Shown: positions 35,881 to 44,320, numbered from the stretch's first letter. The stretch: 64,000 bases of DNA from Cystobacter ferrugineus (GCF_001887355.1 NZ_MPIN01000003.1:763956-827955); one strand, 5' to 3'. The notes: generated by a model not told the origin, from the sequence alone. A program made the numbers and translations.

Positions 35881-36543
35881 GTGAGCAAGGAACCCACGCA
35901 GAGCGCGGGGCGCGCCGACATCCTCGCGGCGGCGCTGCACGAATTCGCCGACCATGGCTTCACGGGCGCCACCACGGCGGGCATCGCCCGGAGGGCGGGC
36001 GTCACCCAACCCCTGGTCCACCACCACTTCGGCTCCAAGCAGGGGTTGTGGAGCGCGGTCCTGACCCAGTTCTACCAGGACCTCACCGCCGCCCTCGAGC
36101 ACACCATCCAGCAGGTGGAGGCGGAGGGCGTGGACCGGCGGACACGGCTGGCGCGGCTGCTGCACGCCCTGATGGCCTTCTTCGGCCGACGCCCCGAGCT
36201 CAGCCGCCTGCTGCGCGTGGAGAGCAGCGTGAGCGGCGCGATGTCCGAGGAGATCCACACCCGGTGGATCTCCAAGCAGGTGGAGCTGTTCCGGCGCGAG
36301 CTGGCCGCCGCCGTGGAGGACGGCACGCTGCCGCCGGTGGATCCGCGGATGGCCTACCCGCTCATCATCGGGGCCTGCATCCAACCCTTCTCCGAGCCGG
36401 AGACGGTGCGGCTCGCCTTCGGCCTGGACATGCACCATCCGGCCAACGTGGAGCAATACGCGAACTTCGCCGTGGACGTGCTGCTGCGAGGCCTCGGCGC
36501 GCCCCCCGAGCCGCCCCGCCCCCCGCGGACACGGCGCCGCTGA
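35881..36543 (+). CDS. TetR family regulator, probable repressor of the CYP102 gene
   Basis: 220 residues from the GTG at 35881; an ATG at 35770 overlapping the CYP102 stop (ATGA) is in frame but adds 37 disordered residues. The helix-turn-helix is ADILAAALHEFADHGFTGAT followed by TAGIARRAGVTQPLVHHHFG. The ligand domain is helical and ends in a Pro/Arg tail. In Bacillus, CYP102 genes are repressed by TetR proteins (Bm3R1, FatR) and released by fatty acids. The three palindromes before the CYP102 gene make the same scheme likely here. Confidence 0.88.
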   Translation: MSKEPTQSAGRADILAAALHEFADHGFTGATTAGIARRAGVTQPLVHHHFGSKQGLWSAVLTQFYQDLTAALEHTIQQVEAEGVDRRTRLARLLHALMAFFGRRPELSRLLRVESSVSGAMSEEIHTRWISKQVELFRRELAAAVEDGTLPPVDPRMAYPLIIGACIQPFSEPETVRLAFGLDMHHPANVEQYANFAVDVLLRGLGAPPEPPRPPRTRRR

Positions 36544-36579
36544 CCCAGAACAGCGACAGCTCCCGCGCGGGCTGGTACA

Positions 36580-36700
36580 CCGTTGGCCGTGCGACGCATG
36601 AACTCGATCTGGAAGAGCCGATCTTCGGCCGCGGCGTACCCACCTCCGTACATGGTGCCTTCGGCGCTGGTGCCTTTCACATGCGGGACTCCTGATGGTC
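36580..36700 (-). pseudogene. Remnant of a penicillin acylase family gene
   Basis: About 40 codons on the minus strand read GPSGVPHVKGTSAEGTMYGG then GYAAAEDRLFQIEFMRRTANG. This is the conserved N-terminal region of penicillin acylase (Ntn hydrolase) precursors. There is no signal peptide before it and no catalytic Ser region after it, so it is only a scrap between the TetR and transporter genes. Confidence 0.65.
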
Positions 36701-36704
36701 CTGC

Positions 36705-37673
36705 TCAGGCGTGGCGCCTCGCCGCCAGCGCGACCCCACCGAGCAGCAAGAGCGTGGCGAGCAACTCCAGCGGGTGAGGCCACCGCCCCTCGTAGGCGAA
36801 CCCGAACATCAGAGCGAATACCGTCTCGAAGACGATCATCTGTCCCGACAGTGTTAGCGGCAGCCTGCGACTCGCTGCATTCCAGAGGCTGTTGCCCAGC
36901 ACGGACGCCCCCAGCGCCATCGCACCGCTGATGGCAAGCAACTTCCACCAGGCAGCAGCCGGCTGCGGGGTCGTCGTTGCCATGCCCGGCAGCAGGAAGG
37001 CCGGCGCGGCCATCAGCACCAAGGCCAGCAGCCCGGTAGCGACGCCAGTCAGGATGGACCACTCCTGGCTCGTGAACTTCGGGTGCGTGCGCAGGTAGTG
37101 CGCGTTGCCCACGGCGTACACCGTCCAGCACGCCAGCGCCCCCACGGCCATCAACAAACCGAGCGCGTAGGTCGCGCGGTCCGCGCCGCTCCCCGCTTCG
37201 GGCGCGTCGGCGTAGATGCACGCCACGCCGGCCACCGCCATTAGGAGCGGCAGCGCGAGGCGCCGCAGCGGCACGCTCCCCTGCTTCCTCACGCCCACCA
37301 GTGTGACCGTCACCGGAACGAGTCCGACGATAAGAGTCACTGGAGCAACACCAGCGCGCTGCACGCCGCCTGCGACGCCGAGGTAGTAGAGCAGGTTGCC
37401 AGGAAGGGACAGCGCGAGGAGCGTCAGCCAGTCGCGAGGGCCTGTCTTGTGCCAGAGCGTCCGACGAATCGGCAGGAGCAGGGCCAGCGAGAGAAGGCCG
37501 TACAGCAGGTAGCGCGCCGCCGAGAGGGCCAACGGCGAGAACTCTGGCAGCATTCTCGGCGCCACGAAGATGAGACCCCAGAGCGCGCCGGCTCCGACAC
37601 CGCAGGCAACCCCCGTGAGGAGCTCGCGTCTGTCGTCGTGAGGCGCGGGCGTCGATTGCGTTGTGACGACCAT
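36705..37673 (-). CDS. EamA/DMT family transporter
   Basis: 322 residues from the ATG at 37673 (a GTG 17 codons upstream is also in frame). Ten hydrophobic helices form two EamA repeats: GVGAGALWGLIFVAPRML at the start of the first and SGAMALGASVLGNSLWNAAS in the second. Members export small metabolites such as amino acids or drugs across the inner membrane. The gene lies about 80 bp downstream of an AraC regulator in the same direction, which probably controls it. The substrate is unknown. Confidence 0.85.
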   Translation of the reverse strand: MVVTTQSTPAPHDDRRELLTGVACGVGAGALWGLIFVAPRMLPEFSPLALSAARYLLYGLLSLALLLPIRRTLWHKTGPRDWLTLLALSLPGNLLYYLGVAGGVQRAGVAPVTLIVGLVPVTVTLVGVRKQGSVPLRRLALPLLMAVAGVACIYADAPEAGSGADRATYALGLLMAVGALACWTVYAVGNAHYLRTHPKFTSQEWSILTGVATGLLALVLMAAPAFLLPGMATTTPQPAAAWWKLLAISGAMALGASVLGNSLWNAASRRLPLTLSGQMIVFETVFALMFGFAYEGRWPHPLELLATLLLLGGVALAARRHA

Positions 37674-37754
37674 GCCGGTCTTCTTGCCCACGCGGGCGCG
37701 CCCCGTCTTGGCGAAGACGGTCACGCGTTGGCGAAACCGGAAACGGCGTCGGGC

Positions 37755-38507
37755 TCAGGCTCGCTGGCCGCGCCGGAGGGCAGCCGGCGTCGTGCCCAGC
37801 GCAGCCTTGAGGTGGCGCGTGAGCGCACTCTGGTCGTAGTAACCGGAGCGCGCCGCCACCTCGCCGATCGGCAAGGTGGTGCGCTCCAGTAGCGAGACCG
37901 CGTGCTGCAGGCGGACTCCCGCGAGCCGCGCGTGAACGGTAGTGCCGTAGGCGGCACGGAACAGCGAAGCGAGGCGCCGCCCGCTCAAGCCGACCCCTGC
38001 GGCAAGCTCATCGAGGGTGAGCGACTCGGCGAACCGCCGATCGATGGCCCGCCACACGCGCTCGGCGCGCGCGTCGGGCCGAACGAGGTGTGTCGTCGGT
38101 GTGTTCGCTGGATGCGCCGCGAGCGTCGCCAGCGCGAGCGACGACCACGCGCCGACCAGGGCAGCGTCGATCCTCGCCCCGGCCTCCGGCGCATGCACTG
38201 TGTGCAACCAGGCCGTCAGAGCGCGCAGGCCGGGCGTGAGCGGGAAGAACACCCGATCACTCAAATTGCCAAGGTCAGGTATGTCGGCCGCCTGCACGGC
38301 AAGGTCGAGCACGATGAAGCGGTTCCGGCCGGTGGCCTCGAATGCATGCGCCGCGCCTGCGGGGATGACGGCTGCGTGGTGTGCGTCGACACGACCGCCG
38401 CGTCCGTCCACCTCCATCTCCAGCACCCCACGCGAGGGCATCACGACCTGGACGAAGTCGTGGGTGTGGAGGGCGACTGCGGGGCCGTAGGTCCGAAAGT
38501 CGAGCAT
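37755..38507 (-). CDS. AraC family transcriptional regulator
   Basis: 250 residues. The N-terminal cupin-like ligand domain includes LHTHDFVQVVMPSRGVLEME and AAVIPAGAAHAFEATG. The C-terminal pair of helix-turn-helix motifs is LTLDELAAGVGLSGRRLASL and IGEVAARSGYYDQSALTRHL, followed by GTTPAALRRGQ. It lies directly upstream of the DMT transporter, so a role in inducing that exporter is likely. Confidence 0.9.
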   Translation of the reverse strand: MLDFRTYGPAVALHTHDFVQVVMPSRGVLEMEVDGRGGRVDAHHAAVIPAGAAHAFEATGRNRFIVLDLAVQAADIPDLGNLSDRVFFPLTPGLRALTAWLHTVHAPEAGARIDAALVGAWSSLALATLAAHPANTPTTHLVRPDARAERVWRAIDRRFAESLTLDELAAGVGLSGRRLASLFRAAYGTTVHARLAGVRLQHAVSLLERTTLPIGEVAARSGYYDQSALTRHLKAALGTTPAALRRGQRA

Positions 38508-38743
38508 CGCCGCGGAGTGATACCAGCTTCCTCTCCGCCAGCCACGCAGAGGGAGCGTGCGAGCACCGGTTCATCCGCTCGGCTGGTTGCCCCACCGCCA
38601 CTGTCCTCGCTTGGGACCACAGTCCGCCCCTCCCCGGGCGTCGTTCAACCGGAGGGCCTCCACCAGGTGGCCCCAGTGGGGTGGCAGGTAGCCGGGGCCT
38701 CCGGGGTTCACCACCCCATCGCGCCGCGAGTGTGATGATGGCG

Positions 38744-39883
38744 TCAGTCGGTGGGCAGCCGCACGCGGAAGCAGGTGCCCTTGCCCACGGTGCTCTCCAC
38801 GGTGAGCTCGCCCCGCATCGCGATGATGATGCTGTGGCAGATGGCCAGCCCCAGGCCCGTCCCCACGCCCGCGGGCCGGGTGGTGAAGAACGGCTCGAAG
38901 ATGCGCTTCAGGTTCTCGGGAGGGATGCCGTGGCCGGTGTCCCGGATCTCCACCACGACCTTGCCGTCCTCGGCCCGCAGGTGGGCCTCCACGGTGTTCT
39001 CTCCCGGGGCGCCCTCGGAGATGGCCTGGGCGGCGTTGAGCAGCAGATTGAGGAACACCTGCCCCAGACGCGACTCGCTGCCCCGCACCGGGGGCACCTC
39101 CTCCGCCCGCCAGACCACGCGGGCCCGGTGTCGGAGCTCCGGCATGGCCATGTTGAGCGACATCTCCAGCGCCCGCCGGACATCCGCCCTCTCCTCACCC
39201 GGGCGCGTGTCCTCTCCTCGCGAGAACGTCTTCAGGTCGCCCACCACGTTGCGGATGCGCGTGGTGCCCTGCCGTGCCTCGGTGAGCGCCTCCGCGCACT
39301 CCTCCAGCGTGAGCGCCTGCGGGGCGAGTCCGGGCGCGCCCGCCAGCGCCTGGCGAACCTCGGCCAGTCCCTCCTCGATGAAGTTCAGGTTGGAGGAGAT
39401 GTAGCCCAGGGGGTTGCTCACCTCGTGCGCCACCCCCGCGGCCAACGTCCCCAGGGCCGCCAGCCGGTCCGCCTGGAGCAGGCTCAGCTCGAGCGTCTTC
39501 TGCCGGGTGATGTCCCGGACCAGGAAGGCCACGCCCGGACGCTGGGGCACCCGCATCGCATCGGCGCTGAACCAGCGGCGCCCGCCCTCCAGCTCCAACG
39601 AGTACTCGAAGCGCTCGGGCTCTCCCCGGGCCAGCACGCGTTGGATGCTCTCCAGGGTCCGCGCCGCGGTCGCGGGGTCCATCACCTCGGAGATGTGGCG
39701 TCCCAGGAACGCCTCCCGTGGCGCCGCCAGCAGTGCTTCGGACCCGGCCCACGCCGAGAGGTAGCGACCCTCGGCGTCGAACTCGAAGACGAGGCTGTCG
39801 GTGAGACCGAGCACCACCTGCAGCAACTCTTCGGCTGGTTCCAGGGGGTGGGGCACGGGGGGCGGGACTTCGAATGCGCACAT
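38744..39883 (-). CDS. PAS domain sensor histidine kinase
   Basis: 379 residues with no membrane helix. PAS domain at about 20-130 (VFEFDAEGRYLSAWAGSEAL, then GVAFLVRDITRQK). The HisKA H-box LAALGTLAAGVAHEVSNPLG has the phospho-accepting His near 153. The ATPase domain has the N-box FLNLLLNAAQAI, G1 IRDTGHGIPP, the F-box IFEPFFTT and G2 GVGTGLGLAI. All motifs are intact. No response regulator lies beside it, so it is an orphan kinase of the kind common in myxobacteria. A cytoplasmic signal is probably sensed. Confidence 0.9.
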   Translation of the reverse strand: MCAFEVPPPVPHPLEPAEELLQVVLGLTDSLVFEFDAEGRYLSAWAGSEALLAAPREAFLGRHISEVMDPATAARTLESIQRVLARGEPERFEYSLELEGGRRWFSADAMRVPQRPGVAFLVRDITRQKTLELSLLQADRLAALGTLAAGVAHEVSNPLGYISSNLNFIEEGLAEVRQALAGAPGLAPQALTLEECAEALTEARQGTTRIRNVVGDLKTFSRGEDTRPGEERADVRRALEMSLNMAMPELRHRARVVWRAEEVPPVRGSESRLGQVFLNLLLNAAQAISEGAPGENTVEAHLRAEDGKVVVEIRDTGHGIPPENLKRIFEPFFTTRPAGVGTGLGLAICHSIIIAMRGELTVESTVGKGTCFRVRLPTD

Positions 39884-40037
39884 CTCGTGGGGACTCCCGT
39901 CAGCTCAACGTTGCCCCCATGCGCCCATGGTACCAGGACCGGGCCCCCCTGGCCATGAGGCCCGGCGGCTCTGGTCAGCGCGGACGCGGCCGGTGTTTGA
40001 TGATGGCAGCCGCTCCCGCCCATGCCGCCCAAGACCT

Positions 40038-40098
40038 CCCCACCGAGGATTACATCTGGGATCCACTGGAGTTGGGACCGCCGCGCCCCACCTTGTGA
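40038..40098 (+). pseudogene. Last 19 codons of a sitI6-like gene (duplication scar)
   Basis: PTEDYIWDPLELGPPRPTL and stop is nearly identical to the C-terminus of the intact SitI6-like protein at 42141-42821. Everything upstream of it is missing, which marks the left edge of the direct repeat. Confidence 0.8.
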
Positions 40099-40280
40099 GT
40101 GACCCGCGCCCCAATCCAACGCGGCCCGGCGCGTGGCCGCCACCGGGGTCTCCCTTCTTGCGTGCACTCCGTCGGGCCGATGCACCCCATGGGCCAATGC
40201 CAGGCCCTTGGAAAGACTTGATGACTCCATTGACACCGTCTCTGGGCCTCCACGTCAGAGGCACGCGCGCGGAGGCCGGG

Positions 40281-40577
40281 TCACGAGTCCTTCCGCCCAG
40301 AGGCGTGTGCCCCGCCGTCCAGCACCTCGGACAGGGTCGTGGCCTGGAGAGCCCGGTCGAACCAGCGGTCGAGCGTGTCCGCGTCCGTGCAGTCGAGGAT
40401 GCGCTGCTGGGCTCCTTCTTCCACATGAATCCCCCGGAGGGCGAGAATCCTCAGGAGGGACTCGGCACGTCCTCGGCTCAGCCCCCGCGCCAGACCCTCT
40501 TCTCTGCCCCGCACCAACCCCTGCTCCAGGCCCTGCTGACGTCCCTGCTCGATGAGTTCCTCGCCATAGCTCCGCAT
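40281..40577 (-). CDS. Putative internal RpnS-like small protein of rpn copy 1
   Basis: An in-frame ATG (codon 257 of the nuclease, MRSYGEELIEQG) has ggagga four bases upstream and would give 98 residues covering the four-residue repeats and the last domain. This matches the RpnS antitoxin layout. Translation is inferred, not shown. Confidence 0.45.
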   Translation of the reverse strand: MRSYGEELIEQGRQQGLEQGLVRGREEGLARGLSRGRAESLLRILALRGIHVEEGAQQRILDCTDADTLDRWFDRALQATTLSEVLDGGAHASGRKDS

Positions 40578-41345
40578 CAGTTCCTCCGCGCGTTGCTCAT
40601 CCAGCACTGAATGTAGCACCTGACCTGTCGCGTTGTGGACGGCCTTGTCCCCGGTCCACAGCAGGTAACGGATGACCACCAGTAAGTGTTCGGCGCCCTC
40701 TGGTGCCGCCTGCACCTGGGCGAAGAGGCCCACCCACTCCGGCAGCTTGCGCGCCAGCTCCCCCGTCCGCCCGTAGCGCAGCACCAACCACGCCAGCCGG
40801 GCCAGCGGAGGACCCGGCCGTGCTTTCAAGGCTTCTTCCCGCTCCGCCGTCAGGTCATCGAGCAGGTACTCGAAGCGCGGCACCCACGCTCGCCACCGCT
40901 GCCGCTCCTCCTCGCTCTCCCCCGGCAGTTCGAACAAGTCCTCCACCCGCCTTGGCGCGCTCCAGGCCCCCTCCGGCCCGTGGTACATCACCAGCGGGAG
41001 GATGACCGGCAACAGCGAGCGCTCCGGGTGCTCCTGGCGCCAGCGCTCCACCTGGCGCACCACGTAGCGCAGCATCCTCAGCGCCATCCACTTGTCCACC
41101 GTGGACTGGTGTTCCAGTAGCACGTACAGCAGCAGCGAGCGGCCCGTGCGCAGGCGGGCGGTGAAGAGCAGGTCGCTCTCCGTTTCTCGCAGCTCCGGGT
41201 CCACCACGCTGCCGGGCTCCAGGCGCAGACTCGACCAGTCCACCACGGAGACGACGTGGGCGGGGAGGACGGCACGCAGCTCGGCTTCGGCCCGCTCGGG
41301 ACGGCCAAAGGTATAGCGGGCGAAGAGGTCATGAGGTCCGGGCAT
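40281..41345 (-). CDS. Rpn family nuclease (PD-(D/E)XK, Transposase_31), copy 1
   Basis: 354 residues from the ATG at 41345 (MPGPHDLFARYTFG). The PD-(D/E)XK core shows Asp58 in TESDLLF and Glu78-x-Gln80 in VLLEHQS, as in Rpn (recombination-promoting nuclease) proteins. The middle is helical. The C-terminus has six four-residue repeats (RQQG LEQG LVRG REEG LARG LSRG), then ALRGIHVEEGAQQ and a final helix domain. Known Rpn proteins are DNA endonucleases that act as toxic antiphage defence proteins and are held back by a small product translated from an internal start. One of three copies within 8 kb. Confidence 0.85.
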   Translation of the reverse strand: MPGPHDLFARYTFGRPERAEAELRAVLPAHVVSVVDWSSLRLEPGSVVDPELRETESDLLFTARLRTGRSLLLYVLLEHQSTVDKWMALRMLRYVVRQVERWRQEHPERSLLPVILPLVMYHGPEGAWSAPRRVEDLFELPGESEEERQRWRAWVPRFEYLLDDLTAEREEALKARPGPPLARLAWLVLRYGRTGELARKLPEWVGLFAQVQAAPEGAEHLLVVIRYLLWTGDKAVHNATGQVLHSVLDEQRAEELMRSYGEELIEQGRQQGLEQGLVRGREEGLARGLSRGRAESLLRILALRGIHVEEGAQQRILDCTDADTLDRWFDRALQATTLSEVLDGGAHASGRKDS

Positions 41346-41482
41346 GGGGCGGCGCCCCAGCACGGAGCGGGCCAGTCGTCCCCCGCGGGGAGATAGCAGG
41401 CCGTGGACGTCCGCTACAGTTCCCTTGGTCCCGTTGGCGAGGCGCCCTTCTTCCGGGAGGGATCTCCCACTGTCCCGCCCGA

Positions 41483-41515
41483 GTTAGACGAACCGTCTCG
41501 TATAAATCGTCTGAT
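41483..41515. promoter_or_regulatory. Palindrome upstream of rpn copy 1
   Basis: About 140 bp upstream of the rpn start, gttagacga and tcgtctgat flank a 15-bp spacer. It corresponds to perfect or near-perfect versions before copies 2 and 3. It could be an operator or the edge of a mobile unit. Confidence 0.4.
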
Positions 41516-41623
41516 ACCTTCACAGAGCTCCTCCGAACCTGTTCCACGGGCTTGCCCTTGGGGTCCTCCAGTGGAGTCGTCGCGCTGGAGTTCCGCACGT
41601 GGCCCGGTGTTAACCTGTGGCGC

Positions 41624-42151
41624 ATGCTTCCACTCCTCCTTTTGCTCCTCATGGCGCAGATCCCATGCGCGCAGGGAGAGTCCACAGCTGTGTGTCACTG
41701 CAAGCAGGGCATGGCCAGCGCTTGCGCGGCCCTGGACCCTCGGAAGGCCGCCGAGTTCGAGAAGGCCCTGCGAGTGTTGAAGGTGGATGCGGAAGGCGGA
41801 AAACAGGCAGCAGAGGCCGCGATTTCGGAGTCAGAGGCCACCTCCAGCGCACCCGAGCCTCCCGACTGCAAGGGCCAGGTGCATCACGTCATCTCCAGAC
41901 CCATTGCCAAGGCCCTGAACCGCCATCCGACACTCACGGGCGTCTATCAGCCCCGGGATTCACGTTTCGTCACCCGTGCCGTCGACGAAGCCGCCCACTG
42001 TGGCTACCAGGACTGGCACCGGAAGGTCGATGAAGAGGTCGTCAATTGGCTCGACACCCACAAATCCGTGACCGCGAAGGAGTTCGAGGCGTTTCTTCGC
42101 TCGCTCTACAGCAGGCCTTCCTTGCGTGCGAGATTTCCCCATGGATTCTGA
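41624..42151 (+). CDS. SitA6-like secreted HNH/AHH-type nuclease toxin
   Basis: 175 residues from the ATG at 41624. A hydrophobic signal (LPLLLLLLMAQIPCAQG) exports it; the lipobox around Cys15 is poor, so lipidation is uncertain. A Cys-rich linker (VCHCKQGMASACAALDPRKA) follows. The C-terminal toxin domain has VHHVISRPIAKALNRHP, DEAAHCGYQDWHRKVDEEVV and LYSRPSLRARFPHGF, the His-rich pattern of HNH/AHH nuclease toxins. Myxobacterial SitA proteins are passed between cells by TraA/TraB outer-membrane exchange and kill non-immune kin. The immunity gene overlaps the end by 11 bases. Confidence 0.7.
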   Translation: MLPLLLLLLMAQIPCAQGESTAVCHCKQGMASACAALDPRKAAEFEKALRVLKVDAEGGKQAAEAAISESEATSSAPEPPDCKGQVHHVISRPIAKALNRHPTLTGVYQPRDSRFVTRAVDEAAHCGYQDWHRKVDEEVVNWLDTHKSVTAKEFEAFLRSLYSRPSLRARFPHGF

Positions 42152-42821
42152 GGCCCGTGACGCTTCATCCCGTTTCTTCGTGCTCAGGCATGCCCTTGGC
42201 TCCAGCCACGACACATCCCTCGAGACCGTGGGAGATGACCATCTGGGTGATGCCCCCCGGTGCCCTCGCTGTGGCGCCTTCATTGGGATGAGAACGTGGT
42301 TGCCACCCCTGCGCGGCGAACTGAAGCTGAACGGCGAGGGCTTCGGGGACTACGTGAGGGGACCTGGCAGTGGTGCGCTCGTCTCCGAGCAGTTCGCGAA
42401 GGCGTTCCGCGCCGAGGGTTTGACAGGCCTCCCTGACTTCCAGCCGGTCGAGGTGGTCCGGGTTCGCGGCCGACGGCGTTCTCCCCTCGCCTCTTCTCCT
42501 CCACCCTATTTCCATGTCACTCCTGTCTTTGGTGGCGCGGCGGTGGATGAGTCCAAGAGCCGCATCCGGCGTGCGTCTCCCATTTCGTGCGACTGGTGCA
42601 GGGAGACCAACGTGGAGACCATCCATGGCTTCGCCCTGGAAGAGGGAAGCTGGCGGGGTGAGGACGTCTTCTTCGCCCGCGGCCTGCCAGGCAGCGCGGT
42701 GGTCTCCGCGCGCTTCGTTCACTTCGTGGAGCGGCACGCTCTGAAGAACATGTTGCTGATCCCCACCGAGGATTACATCTGGGATCCACTGGAGTTGGGA
42801 CCGCCGCGCCACACTCCGTGA
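42141..42821 (+). CDS. SitI6-like double-CXXCG immunity protein (TIGR02264 type)
   Basis: 226 residues from the ATG at 42141, which overlaps the toxin gene. The first zinc-knuckle-like motif is CPRCGAFIG, after about 40 residues; the second is CDWCRETNVE near 150, where the usual final Gly of CXXCG is replaced by Arg. C-terminal GEDVFFARGLPGSAVVSARF and FVHFVERHAL fit the myxobacterial double-CXXCG paralogous family, which neighbours SitA6-type toxins. It should bind and neutralise the upstream nuclease in the cytoplasm. Its last 19 codons are duplicated at 40038-40098. Confidence 0.75.
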   Translation: MDSEARDASSRFFVLRHALGSSHDTSLETVGDDHLGDAPRCPRCGAFIGMRTWLPPLRGELKLNGEGFGDYVRGPGSGALVSEQFAKAFRAEGLTGLPDFQPVEVVRVRGRRRSPLASSPPPYFHVTPVFGGAAVDESKSRIRRASPISCDWCRETNVETIHGFALEEGSWRGEDVFFARGLPGSAVVSARFVHFVERHALKNMLLIPTEDYIWDPLELGPPRHTP

Positions 42822-43003
42822 GCTACCGGCGGCCCAATCCAGCGCGGCCCGGCAGGTGGCTGCCACCGGGGTCTCCCTTCCTGCGTGCACTCAGTCAGGC
42901 CGATGCACCCCATGAGCCAATGCCAGGTCCTTGGAAAGACCTGATGACTCCATTGACACTGTCTCTGGGCCTCCACGTCAGAGGCACGCGCGCGGAGGCC
43001 GGG

Positions 43004-43312
43004 TCACGAGTCCTTCCGCCCAGAGGCGTGGGCCCCGCCGTCCAGCACCTCGGACAGGGTCGTGGCCTGGAGGGCCCGGTCGAACCAGCGGTCGAGCGTG
43101 TCCGCGTCCGTGCAGTCGAGGATGAGCTGCCGGGCGCCTTCCTCCACGTGAATCCCCCGGAGGGCGAGAATCTGCAGGAGGGACTCGGCACGTCCCCGTG
43201 CCAGACCCTCTTGCCTGCCTCGCTCCAACCCCTTCTCCAGCCCCTGAGCCAGGCCCTGAGCCAAGCCCTGCTGACGTCCCTGCTCGATGAGTTCCTCGCC
43301 ATAGCTCCGCAT
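43004..43312 (-). CDS. Putative internal RpnS-like small protein of rpn copy 2
   Basis: In-frame ATG at codon 257, preceded by ggagga with a four-base spacer; 102 residues. It has the longest repeat array of the three copies. Separate translation is inferred from position and ribosome-binding site only. Confidence 0.45.
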   Translation of the reverse strand: MRSYGEELIEQGRQQGLAQGLAQGLEKGLERGRQEGLARGRAESLLQILALRGIHVEEGARQLILDCTDADTLDRWFDRALQATTLSEVLDGGAHASGRKDS

Positions 43313-44080
43313 CAACTCCTCCGCGCGTTGCTCATCCAGGACCGAATGTAGCACCTGCCCCGTGGCGTCGTGGACGGCCTTGTCCCCGGTCCACAGCAGG
43401 TAACGGATGACCACCAGCAGGTGTTCGGCGCCCTCCGGAGCCGCCTGGACCTGGGCGAAGAGGCCCACCCACTCCGGCAGCTTGCTCGCCAGCTCCCCCG
43501 TCCGCCCGTAGCGCAGCACCAACCACGCCAAGCGGACCAACGGAGGACCCGGCCGTGCTTTCAAGGCTTCTTCCCGCTCGACCGTCAAGTCATCGAGCAG
43601 GTACTCGAAGCGCGGCACCCACGCTCGCCACCGCTGCCGCTCCTCCTCGCTCTCCCCCGGCAGTTCGAACAAGTCCTCCACCCGCCGTGGCGCGCTCCAG
43701 GCCCCCTCCGGCCCGTGGTACATCACCAGCGGGAGGATGACCGGCAACAGGGTGCGCTCCGGATGCTCCTGGCGCCAGCGCTCCACCTGGCGCACCACGT
43801 AGCGCAGCATGCGCAGCGCCATCCACCGGTCCACCGTGGACTGGTGCTCCAGCAGCACGTACAGCAGCAGCGGGCGGCCCGTGCGCAGGCGGGCGGTGAA
43901 GAGCAAGTCGCTCTCCGTTTCTCGCAGCTCCGGGTCCACCACGCTGCCGGGCTCCAGGCGCAGACTCGACCAGTCCACTGTGGAGACGACGTGGGCGGGC
44001 AGGACGGCACGCAGCTCGGCCTCCGCCCGCTCGGGACGGCCAAAGGTATAGCGGGCGAAGAGGTCATGAGGTCCGGGCAT
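43004..44080 (-). CDS. Rpn family nuclease, copy 2
   Basis: 358 residues from the ATG at 44080. The frame remains open upstream, but homology to copies 1 and 3 begins at MPGPHDLFARYTFG. It has the same PD-(D/E)XK residues as copy 1 (Asp58, Glu78, Gln80) and near-identical sequence through residue 250. The C-terminal repeat array is longer and differs in sequence: RQQG LAQG LAQG LEKG LERG RQEG LARG (seven units). A change in unit number and composition at a conserved place is what is described for Rpn antitoxin specificity. Confidence 0.85.
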   Translation of the reverse strand: MPGPHDLFARYTFGRPERAEAELRAVLPAHVVSTVDWSSLRLEPGSVVDPELRETESDLLFTARLRTGRPLLLYVLLEHQSTVDRWMALRMLRYVVRQVERWRQEHPERTLLPVILPLVMYHGPEGAWSAPRRVEDLFELPGESEEERQRWRAWVPRFEYLLDDLTVEREEALKARPGPPLVRLAWLVLRYGRTGELASKLPEWVGLFAQVQAAPEGAEHLLVVIRYLLWTGDKAVHDATGQVLHSVLDEQRAEELMRSYGEELIEQGRQQGLAQGLAQGLEKGLERGRQEGLARGRAESLLQILALRGIHVEEGARQLILDCTDADTLDRWFDRALQATTLSEVLDGGAHASGRKDS

Positions 44081-44219
44081 GGCGCACGGCGCCTGAGCAC
44101 GGAGTGGGCCAGTCGCACCCCACGGGGAGCCAGCAGGCCGTGGACGTCCGCTTGCGCTCCCTTGGTCCCGGTGGCGAGACGCCCTTGTTCCGGGAGGGAT
44201 CTCCCACTGTCCCGCCCGA

Positions 44220-44252
44220 GTCAGACAAACCGTCTCATACAAATCGTCTGAC
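44220..44252. promoter_or_regulatory. Palindrome upstream of rpn copy 2
   Basis: gtcagacaa and tcgtctgac around a 15-bp spacer, with one mismatch, about 140 bp before the rpn start. Same position as before copies 1 and 3. Confidence 0.4.
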
Positions 44253-44320
44253 ACCTTCGCCGACCCAGTCAGGTCCAAGTCCTTGGCCACCCAAGGCCGG
44301 GGCTCACGTGCCTGCCGCAG

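Larger units (their letters stand above)
40038..41521. repeat. Long direct repeat, copy 1 (rpn copy 1 with flanks)
   Basis: Homologous over its length to 42761-44258, from ccccaccgaggattac to the ccttc after the 33-bp palindrome. Both copies carry the end of a sitI6-like gene, an intergenic block, an antisense rpn gene and its leader. The offset changes from 2723 to 2735 bp inside, because copy 2 has one more 12-bp unit in rpn. Confidence 0.85.
42761..44258. repeat. Long direct repeat, copy 2 (rpn copy 2 with flanks)
   Basis: Homologous to 40038-41521 and, from the ccacgtcagaggc box onward, to 46675-47934. Differences are scattered substitutions plus 12-bp steps in the repeat region. Copies 1 and 2 bracket the toxin-immunity pair. 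Confidence 0.85.

Noticed and set aside
43004-44290. Longer 428-residue version of rpn copy 2
   Set aside because: The extra 70 residues are not in frame in copies 1 and 3; homology starts at MPGPHDLF.
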